64,000 nucleotides of DNA. Source: Immersiella caudata (lineage: Eukaryota > Ascomycota > Sordariomycetes > Sordariales > Lasiosphaeriaceae). Of this stretch, positions 32,163 through 41,660 are shown in pieces. The stretch covers positions 1,860,001 through 1,924,000 of the forward strand of contig JAULSU010000005.1 of the NCBI GenBank assembly GCA_030512335.1, given 5' to 3'. The stretch's first letter is position 1. Each line of letters opens with the position of its first letter. Below the pieces are notes generated by a model. That model was given only the letters and a program-made list of their open reading frames with translations, had not been told where the DNA came from and searched no databases. The position numbers and the translations under genes were made by a program.

Positions 32163-33127
32163 TTACAGAGACCAAGAAACCTGGTTCGCGTTGTCATACT
32201 CCGACGAGGCGCAAAGAAGCGGGATCTGGAGCTGAGTAGCACCAAGAATGCCAAGCGAGCCTGACACTCGGGTAGCGTATGCGTCTTGGAACCAGATATC
32301 CGTGAAAGAGGCGAAGCCCGACAGGCCAGAGCCGTAGTAAGGACGCTCAACGACCCAGTCAGCGTCAAGTCGGCCGAGAGCCTGACCGTTGTTGATAGTG
32401 ATGGTGTAGGCGTAACCTTGGCTGATGTTGGAAAGAGTGCTGGAGTGACGGTTAGCTTCTCGACATTCCGTGAGAGAGAAGGGGATGCGTACACCTTGGC
32501 AGAAGTGCTAGAGGTGGTGTTGATGGTGACTTCGAACCAGTCGTTGGCGGCCACTGGAAAAGTTTTGTTAGACCCAGAGCCAGAAGGCGAAAGAATGGGG
32601 GTGGACAAACCAGGGAGAGAGCTGATGGTGTAAGCACCATTCGGGAGCCACTGCCACCATGCCTCGTTTCTCACGATTCCGGTGGAGTTGTCGATCTTGC
32701 AGACGGTCCCTGACTGCAGCAGGGCGCCTGGCCAAGAATCTCCATCAATGCCAGCCCAAGCAGCCACCGCTTGGGGGTATTGAGTTACTCCGGTTCGCTT
32801 GGTGCAGGTGGGATGTTGGTAGTAGGCGTGGATGAGCTTGATCTGGTTGGCATTGGTGGCGTGGTTGACGGAGCCGCACCAGTTGGCGCTGGCAGCGGTA
32901 GGGTTGGCTCTCTTCCTGACAATCGGGTCCGCTTCAGCTTTGCTGGCCTTCTCAGGGAGCAACTTGACTGTGCTCGGAGAGTTCTTCTTGATGTCGATGC
33001 GCTCAAGCTTGATCTCGGACTGAGGGATGGGTCTCCCCTTGAAGGTGGCTTCGACTTTGAAAGTGAACTGCGCTGCCGCCTGGCTGGCGAGGCAAGCGGA
33101 CAGGAGAAGGGCGGCAAAGTGCTTCAT
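32163..33127 (-). CDS. Secreted G1 (eqolisin) glutamic peptidase
   Basis: Acid endopeptidase of the scytalidoglutamic peptidase/aspergilloglutamic peptidase family. There are two exons, 33127-32493 and 32439-32163 (intron 53 nt, phase 2), giving 303 residues. A signal peptide of 19 residues (FAALLLSACLASQAAAQF) and a propeptide of about 55 residues ending near a dibasic VRKRAN precede the mature enzyme. Family features are NWCGSV, AAWAGIDGDSWPGALLQSG with the candidate catalytic Gln, AWWQWLPNGAY, and after the intron DADWVVERPYYGSGLSGF with the candidate catalytic Glu. The donor is the second of two overlapping GT dinucleotides; only that choice restores KVTLSNISQGYAYTI. The frame otherwise runs to 31997 as nonsense. 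Confidence 0.9.
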
Positions 33128-35974
33128 GATTCTGACGCAGCAAGAGGTGTTTGCGGGATAGAAAGAGGTGTTGTTTCAAACGAAGGACTACACAAAATCT
33201 TGACAACTTGGGAGCTGTCAAGCGAGTGGGTGAGCAGACGCATCGCCAAAACCACTGGGTAGCACCTCCTTTTCTATTTTCTCTCCGTCTCGCTCTGGTC
33301 CCATTTGGGTCCCTTACGCTCGGTCTCAGCTCGTCAATTAGGGTCCTTCAAGGCGGTGTCCATGTCCGCGTGCCATGCGGGTAGGTAGCATTTCCGTGGG
33401 GCTCCCAGGCGGATCTGTAAACGGTCCGGGCATGGTGTAGCAGGCTCGGCGGGCTGAGACTTGCATCCCGGTGTCGATAATTTGAGTCAACCTTCCCCTA
33501 TCCGGGTGGGTTGACAGCACTGGGCTCCGGGCTAAGGACGGACGCCAACCCCTGGGATGGCTTGCAGCCCGTCCAAATGACTAAATTTCACCGCCGGCAG
33601 CCTGCGTCCTCAAAAGTCCAGCGGGGGCTAGGCGCCGACGACGCTAGCAGAGCATCTCTGTGGAGACAGCTGGACGGAAAATGGAACATCGCCACACTTT
33701 TTGTGTGGGCCGATGCTCCGTCGTTGATTGAGGGGTGGGTGGTAGTTGGCTCCTCCAGCCACGGCCCCACTGTGTTTCCGGACAGGGTGTGGTATAGGCA
33801 GCGAGCCGTCAGAGCATCCCTGGCTGCTGTAGATTACATACGCAGGCAGATGCAGGCACGCACCAGCCGCTTTCTGTTTCCTGCAACGGCTGGCCGACCC
33901 GACCGAACGGATCGTGCTGTGCAGGCTGTACGCGCTCGGACCGATCCTGTAGGTTATGTATGTGTTCCTGATCTCAGACACTATAGTCCAGCGGCTATTG
34001 CTTGCACGACATGCGGCTCAGGTTTGGGTTTTGCAGATCATCTTCAACGTCGTCTCTGTAGCTGCCCATCGTCGCTTCCCCTCATGAGGCAGCCCGCATC
34101 TCATCCCTCGCTGGTGGCAGCACCCGAGCTGACCCGTTAGCGCATTCCGCCCGCCGAATCTTTGCGCCCGAATCGGCTTGGACGAGTGAGGGCGGCGCAG
34201 CGACGGGGGCGCCAGAATGAGGTGGTATCGGCAGCTCAGCACACTATTGGGGGGTTGCAGTGCATCGAGGTCCTCTCGGCGTGCCGAGAACGCGCGGGCT
34301 GTGCGGAGAGGGCTCGCTCGAGAGGCTGATTCGGTGAGCAGCAAGATGAGAGGGGAACGAACGACTGCCGGCACCGATGCCATATTCCATGTGGTAATTT
34401 CCAGAAGAAAGCGCACAATGTAGCGCATGCAGAGTCTGCAGAGCGCGGCGGAGGTGCGTTAGCGCGGCGCGGGCGGCAGGCACGTTTGCTGGGAGGCGAG
34501 TCCTGCGAGGGGTAAAATGCAGGTGATGCTGCAGGCACCAACCTGGCGTTCCTGCCTTCACTTCAAGTCGTTTTCTTTCAGCTAGCCCGCTGATCGCCGC
34601 AGCGTGTCATCTCCATTCCCCGCAGAGGCGCCAAGATGGCGCATCTGGGCTTGGATCGCAGCCCTCGCAGCCCTTTCCTTGGCTCAATGTCAGGCCCGAC
34701 ACGGTTGTGGCTCCGCCCGGAGTGCTACGGCCGATATGAAGCTTAGATGTCAGGTGAGGTATGGTAACGTCGTACCTGCTATTGCGAGCGACTCCGGGTC
34801 CCGAGACACGGCTTGACAGCATGATGACAGCGGAGGATTGCTCAGAAGGGTGCGGCGAGATACTAAAACACGGGAAACCGAATGCCACGATCGGGCCAGC
34901 GAAGCCAACCAATGAGACCACCGGTACCGAATCCGCTCACCTCCAAGTCGTGCTTCGACGCCTCGCCGTCGCAGCTGTATTGGGTGCCATCAAGCCCCCA
35001 ACTCGTAACGGGATGCAGGGGTGGCTGCGGGTCGGGACGCTCAGGCGGATTCGCAACACCAACCAACGTTGATTTTCTTCCAGTTCTCGCGCCTTGCATC
35101 CGAATTTATGCAGCCACAGGGCAAGGTTATCACAAAGACTGACGAACTCAGGACAACGAGCCCGCTCCCGGCCCCTGCTTCCGCAGCGCGCTGATCACTT
35201 CCCGCAAATGAGCTGTGGTGAGCTCCCTCAGACGGCTTACGGCTACGACCGAGCACTTCTACGAGCCAATCGCGAGCAGGATACATGGGTATGCCATCCT
35301 ACAAATCACGTCTACACCTCATTCTTCCCCTCCTCTTTCACATCTCCACCGAGACTGATGGTGAGCTGAGCAACCACTACAGACTGAAAGCGGAAACAGC
35401 GCGAACGCCACCTGTCTCTCGCAAGACAAACAACGACTCACGCCAGTCAGTAGGCCCGATATCGCGAGGAACTCCCTCTATCCAGCCTTGTTGCCGGCGT
35501 ATCTTCGATGGGTCGCAAGACGACCCCCTCATCTCCTGACCAAAACCTCACCTCATGTTGCTCGCAAACACCGACACACAGACACACTCGCAGGACTCGG
35601 CTGCATCAATAGATCCTCCTGAGTCAGCTCTGGAACCTGTTTCTCGCTCGATATCTGCGAGCTGCGTCATGATACCCTCCTTCACCGAGGAGCAGGTGAC
35701 CGTCCAGTACATGGGGACGTATCCGCTAGTCTGCACCATTCCGAATGCAGGATTATGTCAGGTCAATGCACCAAGTGCGTAGCTGCTTGGCGATCAGCCA
35801 GAGCCTCATTGCCCCTCCTCGGCATCATCGCCACACAGAAACCGGGCAACCGCCATCCCCACTCCGAATGGAGGGCAGCTGAGAGCCGCAGGAGGACATC
35901 ACTGCGAGGCAGAACAAGCCCTCCTGACCACGAGCAAAAAGCCAGGCACACCTGGCTGCCCAGGCATCATATCT
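33128..35974. other. Gene-poor region
   Basis: A 209-codon plus-strand frame (33511-34140) and many shorter ones overlap each other and show no family resemblance or splice pattern. Bases 33128-33300 must contain the peptidase promoter. No repeat or RNA gene was found until the tRNA at 35975. Confidence 0.5.
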
Positions 35975-36066
35975 CTCTCCCGCCGGGAATTGAACCCGGG
36001 TCTCGAGCGAAATCGACCTTCAATAAGAATGACAAGCTCACATACTGACCACTATACTACGGAAGA
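35975..36066 (-). tRNA. tRNA-Asp(GUC) with a 20-nt intron
   Basis: On the minus strand the acceptor stem is TCTTCCG/CGGGAGA (36066-36060 with 35982-35976). The anticodon stem is TGAGC/GCTCG (36040-36036 with 36008-36004), with anticodon GTC at 36033-36031. The T arm is CCGGG-TTCAATT-CCCGG. The intron (36029-36010) starts one base 3' of the anticodon. The D-arm sequence TAGTATAGTGGTCAGTAT is typical of eukaryotic tRNA-Asp. Confidence 0.9.
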
Positions 36067-36111
36067 TGTGTGGATGTTGCCACCCACTATAGTTCGGTCG
36101 TGCCTGGGATC

Positions 36112-36192
36112 TCGGGAACGATGAATCGAACCCTGGGCTGCTGAGTACTCAAAGTTGAGAGCTAGCGATGCAAGCCACTACACCATATCCGA
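36112..36192 (-). pseudogene. Degenerate tRNA-like sequence, perhaps from tRNA-Glu
   Basis: Minus strand: TATGGTGTAGTGGCT resembles the D arm of fungal tRNA-Glu. A CTC triplet sits in anticodon position, and GGTTCGATTC is a perfect T loop/B box. The acceptor stem pairs in only about four positions and the T stem is broken, so it is most likely a decayed copy. It lies 46 bp from tRNA-Asp. Confidence 0.4.
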
Positions 36193-37140
36193 TTGTTGAA
36201 AAACAACCCTTGAAATCTCGCTTAAGGAGTGGCAGCTAGGGCTTGGTGGGTGGGGATAGGGCTCCCGTCTTGTGGGTTCTGTTTTTGCTTCTTTGCATGG
36301 GCTGCTTAGTGTGGGCTCCATCCTAGTTTGAGAGCTCGGCAGAGGTCCACAGCGGGATGGACATCCACCTCCGCCTTGGAAGTTGAATTAAACGCGTAGA
36401 TTAGGTGGGGAGTACCCCCCAAGAATCAATATATGACAAACTCGCCACTCTGGGAAAAACAAAAGCACGCTAGAGGCAGCATAGAAGCACGGTGCAATGG
36501 TTGACAGCACGGGATATCAAACCTCGGCACCCGCCGCAGGCCGACAGCAGCATGCTATGACGGTACTCGAATTGCTGCTTGATCCAAATGCATTGGTTGT
36601 GATTTGGGAGATTGGGTATTCAATATTTCACAAAGTTCGCCACGCGGGAAGCAACGCAGAGATTGTGTAGTTAGGGGCACAGAGTGCCGGACCTCGGCCC
36701 AGCGCCGCAGGGCGACAGGAGCGAACAAACTGCAGTGACACGTTGGGAACTGCACGCTAGGACTTGATAAGAAATCCGGCTGAGGGCGGGGTCTTCGACA
36801 GGAGCTCGACTCGCAGGCTGAAGTAGAATCAGTGAAAATATCCCTGATGCAAACAGGTTCCATTGAGGTACTGCCGTCTCTAATCATGATTGTATTGTCC
36901 GTTTGATACAGTTGAGTCTACATCATAGTACTTATCCACGTCTATTCATGTCTTCTAGTCCGGTACATGCAAGAAAACATCACCCAAGAAAACCTAACCG
37001 TTAACGCTCCCCCAACTCCAGAATGAAATGACATTCCCTTCCCGGAACGCCCCTGAACCCCAAAAGATCAACTCTCGTAGACGCTAAAGCCAATCACCAA
37101 ATCACGCCATACAGTCCCCTCCAAGTCCAAATCGTCCTCC
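36193..37140. other. Intergenic region with a diverged direct duplication
   Basis: Two related stretches, about 36436-36553 and 36628-36726, share blocks such as CTCGGC...GCCGCAGG-CGACAG and TTCGCCAC-like starts. The copies are too diverged to identify their source, and there is no coding frame with family resemblance. Confidence 0.35.
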
Positions 37141-37725
37141 CTACCTCCCCCCCTTTGGCCTCCTCTTCGCCCCCTCAAGCAACCCAGCAAAAGGCACCTG
37201 TCCCACCTGATCCGGCTCCGGAGCCGGAACGCCACACCTCACCTCCAAACTCCTCCACAGCCCCCCGAATACTCTCTCCTCTGGGACGAAAACGGCAGTG
37301 TTTACATACATCCTACACTTTGGCTCTGCAAACAACCTCGCTTCGCACCCGTCCACTTTGTTCGCGACGAAGTTGGCGCACCCCGCGGGGGAGGGCATAT
37401 CGATGCATTGTGGCGCAGTGAGGATGGGTGTGCCGGAGGGTGATGGTGGGGGAGGAGGGATGGAGATTTTGAGCATGACGCCGCCGCGGCAGTGGTAGGG
37501 ACCGGGGACGCCGGTGAAGATGGTTGCGGTGATGGGGAGGTTGGATTCTGTGTTGTTGGAGGTGGGATCGTCGTTGATGGTGACTTGGCCTGCAGTGTCT
37601 TCTTGAATTTGGCCGCTGGCGGGGACGTCTTCTGCGGGCCCCGGTCCAGGCCCGGGTTCGGGGAGGGCGTGGGTGGGTGTGAGGAGGGTGGCGAGGAGAA
37701 GGAGGAGTGGATTGTGGTGGTGCAT
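37141..37725 (-). CDS. Small secreted protein, unknown function
   Basis: Single exon, 194 residues from the ATG at 37725. That start was chosen because it opens directly on a signal peptide (HHHNPLLLLLATLLTPTHALP); the longer frame to 37884 would bury it. The mature part begins with a Pro/Gly-rich linker and has six cysteines (contexts YHCRGG, PQCIDM, AGCANF, DGCEAR, PKCRMY, VRCGVP), so three disulfides are possible. It ends in a basic tail (GAKRRPKGGR). No known domain is recognised. Size, secretion and cysteines fit an effector-like or cell-wall protein, which is inference only. Confidence 0.6.
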   Translation of the reverse strand: MHHHNPLLLLLATLLTPTHALPEPGPGPGPAEDVPASGQIQEDTAGQVTINDDPTSNNTESNLPITATIFTGVPGPYHCRGGVMLKISIPPPPPSPSGTPILTAPQCIDMPSPAGCANFVANKVDGCEARLFAEPKCRMYVNTAVFVPEERVFGGLWRSLEVRCGVPAPEPDQVGQVPFAGLLEGAKRRPKGGR

Positions 37726-38756
37726 TGCTTCGCGGGGGATGCGCTGTTTGCCAAGTGACGAGAGCGGAGTGCCGAGCCGGCTTGCGCGATATTCAAAGTG
37801 AGTTTCTTTGACGGGTGTTCCTTTTGACTTGTCGGATAGCACAGCGTCGAGGACGGGAGGTCGTTGGCGAACGGGAGGTGGCAATGGTTGGTGGGGCGAG
37901 GCATTACTCGGGATGCCAAGACTCGTGGGGTTTCACGACCGTCTCGAACAACCTGGACCCCAGCGCGAGCCTGTTGCAGTGTAAAGTGTTGGGGATGGCA
38001 GAATTGTCTGTTCCTACTGGCTAGGACATTCGTACACTGAAAAACAGATTGGTAGAGTCGCCGCTATATCAGACCAATCGTAGTCAGCGCGAAGATGCAG
38101 ACAGCCTTGAATCTCAAGCCCTATGCAGCTCCGGTTCGACGCTTAGTCGGTGAACTCTGAGTCTCTCTGACTCTTCTGTGGGTGGGTCGGGGACTCGGGC
38201 AGTTTAGTTGACGACAGCTTTTGGCACTGGGACGAGGACGGCGCGCCGAAACCAGACTGGCTGCCGTGTCACCGTGTGGCTACCACACCGTGACGGGAAC
38301 TGCGGCGTCGGATTGGCCTGGGCCCGGTTACCGGGTTTCTGGAAAGGTCTTTTCGGACGGAGCTGCGTCTCTCCACTCTGGCGGCCTTGCCGGTTTGCCC
38401 CATCAAGTCGTCGGCATGTTTGCGTTCCACGGCGGCCCGCCTACGGCCCGAGGACGACAGGGCGCCACTTGATGGCCGGCCTCTCGGATGCTTGCTTTGG
38501 CTGACCAAGAATTCCCTAAGGTGGCCTGATGCTTGAGTGACCGAACCGTGGTAAGCCATCAGGGAATTCCAGTGGGCTTGACTTGCCAGCCAGTAGCAGC
38601 TGCAGAATGCTGCTTGGAAGCCACGCCGGTGTGTCTCCTCGGCGGGCGCCGCAACCGCGCGGGCTGGACAAGAGCTATGTTTCTCAGGCCCGATAACGCA
38701 GCCGTCAAGCTGTCTTGGACGACCAAAGGTCTAGTGTGAGCAGGTTGCTGTTCGGG
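37726..38756. other. Divergent promoter region of the secreted protein and metallothionein genes
   Basis: No gene recognised. An inverted repeat (GAATTCCCT near 38510 and AGGGAATTC near 38562, about 43 nt apart) lies some 300 bp upstream of the metallothionein start. Confidence 0.4.
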
Positions 38757-38763
38757 TATAAAG
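38757..38763 (+). promoter_or_regulatory. TATA box of the metallothionein microgene
   Basis: TATAAAG, 113 nt upstream of the start codon at 38876; a strong TATA box is typical of inducible stress genes. Confidence 0.6.
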
Positions 38764-38875
38764 GCAAGCTTCATCCCCTCTTCGGAGAGCCCTCTTCTTC
38801 AACGGACCCACCACATATCATCAAACCTGACACTGAACCGATTTCTCACACCCCAAAGCCACCATTAGCGCCAAC

Positions 38876-39000
38876 ATGGATCCTTGCGGCTGTAACCAGT
38901 GCTCTTGCGCGACCTGCAACAACTGCGGTTGCTGCGTAAGTGTCGCCATACTTGTGACAGACACTGAGTACTGACATATCAACAACCCTAGGGTCACTGA
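38876..39000 (+). CDS. Metallothionein-like cysteine-rich microprotein, 22 residues
   Basis: Exon 1 (38876-38935) encodes 20 residues with eight cysteines, all in C-x-C, C-x2-C or CC spacing (starts MDPCGCNQCSCATC). It ends exactly at a consensus donor GTAAGT. A 56-nt intron with a TACTGAC-type branch site and TAG acceptor (ending 38991) leads to exon 2 (38992-39000), Gly-His-stop. Fungal copper metallothioneins of the Neurospora type are 22-28 residues long with this cysteine density and often have one intron, and they bind Cu(I) or other soft metals in the cytosol. The gene is far below normal length cut-offs and would be missed by standard annotation. If the intron is retained, translation ends after 12 non-cysteine residues. 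A random match to this spacing next to a perfect intron is unlikely. Confidence 0.8.
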
Positions 39001-39281
39001 GGTTGAGACATTGAGGGAAAGAGCTCGGATTGCTAGACAAAAGGCCAGGATGAAAAGTGTATGCGGAAATTGTTGAAGGTAGAGACGCTTAGAACGAAAC
39101 AATCGAAGTTGAATTTCTCCTCTATGTGCCCTCTTCAAACGCCAGGAGGCTTCTAGTTGCCGACATGGGGTATCGTGAGCATTGTGTCAGCCCAGACCCC
39201 GGATGCGAGATGTAGTAGTCGTTATCATGGTGCCCATTACCGCACATTCCCACGCTCCTATGCTCCGGTGCCCATGCTCCA
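39001..39281. other. Short spacer between convergent genes
   Basis: 3' untranslated regions of the metallothionein and Ufd1-domain genes; nothing else recognised. Confidence 0.4.
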
Positions 39282-41660
39282 TCATCTCGCTAGTTTCGTA
39301 GGCGCCCAGTCGTTGAGCCAACCCCTGGCCTTGTTGAGATCAGCACCCTCTGCTTCGAGTGCAGCAATGCACCACTCTAACTCCCACACACTCTCAGCGG
39401 CTAATAGTCCAGCCATCGTCTTCTTGCGCTGGTTTGTCTCGTCCACGCAAAAGTGCGTGGGCTGATTATGATCTCGAATATCCTCCAACAGCGGCTTCAC
39501 CAGTGGGAGTGCCGTGGCGGCGCTGGATCCGAGTTTCTCCAGGCCACGATTCGCCCGCCCTGTTTTGCACCATTCGTTAAAGCACCACTTCTTCCCGCAT
39601 CCGGTTATGAGCTGCGTTAGGTAGCGCCTCTCGATCCGACGACGCAACGCTTTGCCCTCTGGATCATGCATGCTGACATAGAGAGGTGAGAAACACAGAC
39701 TGCACAGGCCGAGGTCGTTGCCTGGCCCCTGACCCATCCGGGTACCACTATTTATTTGGCCGCGCGGTCCAACGCCATTGAGAGTCCGTCCACAGAGCCC
39801 GTTCCTACACACCTGTGGCTTCGCTCGCGAGACCTTGTCCAGCTCGTGATGCGCGATGTGAGCCGTCATATCCCGAAGACGGATGATGGCGCCGCATAAG
39901 TGACAGTCTGTAGTCCGAGCCCCATCAGCCCGTTCGTGGGCGGTAAGGCCAGAGAGTACAGTTTCCGCTTCGGATGATGGGTCGAGAGGGTCGCCTTCTT
40001 GGGGGACCTCGAGGTGGCAGAACTGACAGAGAACGGGCTTGCTTGGGCATACTGTAGTCCGGTGGCGGGCGATTTCTGACAGAGAGGGGAATGTAAATGA
40101 TGGTCCACACGAAGGGCAGATGTGGTTCGTGTGCTCGACGAAGTTGTGCTTCTCTTTGCTTATCGCGTTGGACCCGTAGGCGCCTTGATGTGTTGGACAG
40201 TGCCAGTGGTTGGCCCATTCTTCAGAGGATTTCTTGAACACGTTGTTGCAATGGGGACAGAGAACGTTATTCCGAAGACAAAAGTTCTCGTGCAGCATCA
40301 TGGTGCGTTTTGGAATCCACTGCCGGCAGTTCTTGCATTGGTCCTCGTCTGCAGACCTCGCCAGCGAAGAGCCAAGAGCTATTGGTGATGTAGATGAGCC
40401 CTCCATTTCGGCGGATTTGGCCCTGAGGGTGAAGCGCCTTAGGTTCGAACTGGTGCCACTACTGTCTGTGAGTGAAAATCCATGCACGGAGATCAGCAAC
40501 GCCTCCGCATCCTCAAGCACGACGTTGGTGGGTTGTATGACGATTCGCTTCACACCATCAGCTGGCGAAGAGAAATCCCCAAAGATATGCTCATAGTCCC
40601 GGGGCGTGTTGCGTTGTCGCCTGGACTTCGGGCTCACAAATAAATCGACCTCCTGGCCATCCGCGATGGTCAACTCGATGGCAATCGGGCGGGACTTGTC
40701 CCACGACGGGAGGTCGTAGTCGACATACTCTCCCTCCAGGACCTGGCCCTCAACATCTTTCCAGATGTCTATCGTGTGCCCAACCGAGCTTCCAGAGGTG
40801 GCACCTGGTGCTTGATGCGCCTTGGCAGCGATTTGCCGAAGTGTTTCTCTCGCCTGCTCCTCGTTGAGTGCCTCAATATCCACCTCCAAATCGGTGTCGA
40901 CCACACAAATTCCATCACCTTCCGGCCCAAACTTGTCCACCAAGAAGCGGAATTCCTCTCCTTTGACTCCCCGCACAGACAAGATCGAATCTTTGGTGAG
41001 AGTCGTGAAACTGGCTCGAAGTTGTCTCTCGAGGAGAGATTTCCAGTCGTCAGGATTATAACCAGCCTCTAACGGCCTTAACCTAACGTATGTCCCCTTG
41101 GAAAGCTGACGAGCTTTCACTGTGATCCAGACTGCATCGTCCTCCGCTTTCCCGCCTTCGCCCTCGGCCTCGCCGCGCGTGAGGTCGATGACGCCCGCCG
41201 ACGAGCTCTCCTTGATGTCCCCCTCTTGTATGCCCAATGCGTCGAGTAGGTAGGGGCTCAACGCAACCTCTCCCTCGTCGGCCGAGAACTCGCGTATTCC
41301 AGCGTAAACAGCGTTGCCATTCTTCTTGTTCACCAGTTGGAACATTAACGGATGGGGCAGTTGCTGGTATGTGTCGCGATATTGGGGTTGGTCGCGCCGT
41401 GTTTCGCTGAAGGAATATGGGTTGTAACGATCGAAGGCAGTGAACGCATGTGGCATTGTAGAGCTAGCGGCGGCTGTCGATGCGCTCAGCAGCTGCTCGA
41501 GGGCCGATTGCGGGAGGAGGATCTTGTCTCCTTGGAGGTTTTTGGCCGCCACCCGCGAAGGAGGTGCAGCGCGAAAAGAAGCTGACCATTTTAGCGAAAC
41601 TGTTTCCTCCGACATGCTGAGATGTGCTTTAGGCGTCGCCGCAGGTGGTGTGGCCTCCAC
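39282..41660 (-). CDS. Ufd1-domain protein with C-terminal zinc fingers
   Basis: Single exon, 792 residues. The N-terminal third is a Ufd1 (ubiquitin fusion degradation) double-psi barrel: GDKILLPQSALEQLL, PLMFQLVNKKNGNAVYAGIREFSADEGEVALSPYLL, and ARQLSKGTYVRLRPLEAGYNPDDWKSLLERQLR. Unlike yeast Ufd1 (about 360 residues) it continues into a long region with paired cysteines and histidines (CKNCRQWIPKRTMMLHENFC, LCPHCNNVF, HWHCP, CPSCGPSF, CQFCHLEVP, CHLCGAII). These form TRAF-like or C2H2-type zinc fingers. A C-terminal part that ends WLNDWAPTKLAR follows. It probably acts with Cdc48 on ubiquitylated proteins, by analogy. An ATG 15 codons in (41615) is an alternative start. Confidence 0.85.
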   Translation of the reverse strand: MEATPPAATPKAHLSMSEETVSLKWSASFRAAPPSRVAAKNLQGDKILLPQSALEQLLSASTAAASSTMPHAFTAFDRYNPYSFSETRRDQPQYRDTYQQLPHPLMFQLVNKKNGNAVYAGIREFSADEGEVALSPYLLDALGIQEGDIKESSSAGVIDLTRGEAEGEGGKAEDDAVWITVKARQLSKGTYVRLRPLEAGYNPDDWKSLLERQLRASFTTLTKDSILSVRGVKGEEFRFLVDKFGPEGDGICVVDTDLEVDIEALNEEQARETLRQIAAKAHQAPGATSGSSVGHTIDIWKDVEGQVLEGEYVDYDLPSWDKSRPIAIELTIADGQEVDLFVSPKSRRQRNTPRDYEHIFGDFSSPADGVKRIVIQPTNVVLEDAEALLISVHGFSLTDSSGTSSNLRRFTLRAKSAEMEGSSTSPIALGSSLARSADEDQCKNCRQWIPKRTMMLHENFCLRNNVLCPHCNNVFKKSSEEWANHWHCPTHQGAYGSNAISKEKHNFVEHTNHICPSCGPSFTFPSLSEIARHRTTVCPSKPVLCQFCHLEVPQEGDPLDPSSEAETVLSGLTAHERADGARTTDCHLCGAIIRLRDMTAHIAHHELDKVSRAKPQVCRNGLCGRTLNGVGPRGQINSGTRMGQGPGNDLGLCSLCFSPLYVSMHDPEGKALRRRIERRYLTQLITGCGKKWCFNEWCKTGRANRGLEKLGSSAATALPLVKPLLEDIRDHNQPTHFCVDETNQRKKTMAGLLAAESVWELEWCIAALEAEGADLNKARGWLNDWAPTKLAR

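Noticed and set aside
31997..32439. Read-through reading of the peptidase gene to 31997
   Set aside because: The sequence after the donor at 32492 is nonsense, whereas splicing to 32439 restores the eqolisin C-terminus and ends at 32163.
33511..34140. 209-codon plus-strand frame
   Set aside because: No recognisable motif and low-quality composition; several overlapping frames suggest chance.
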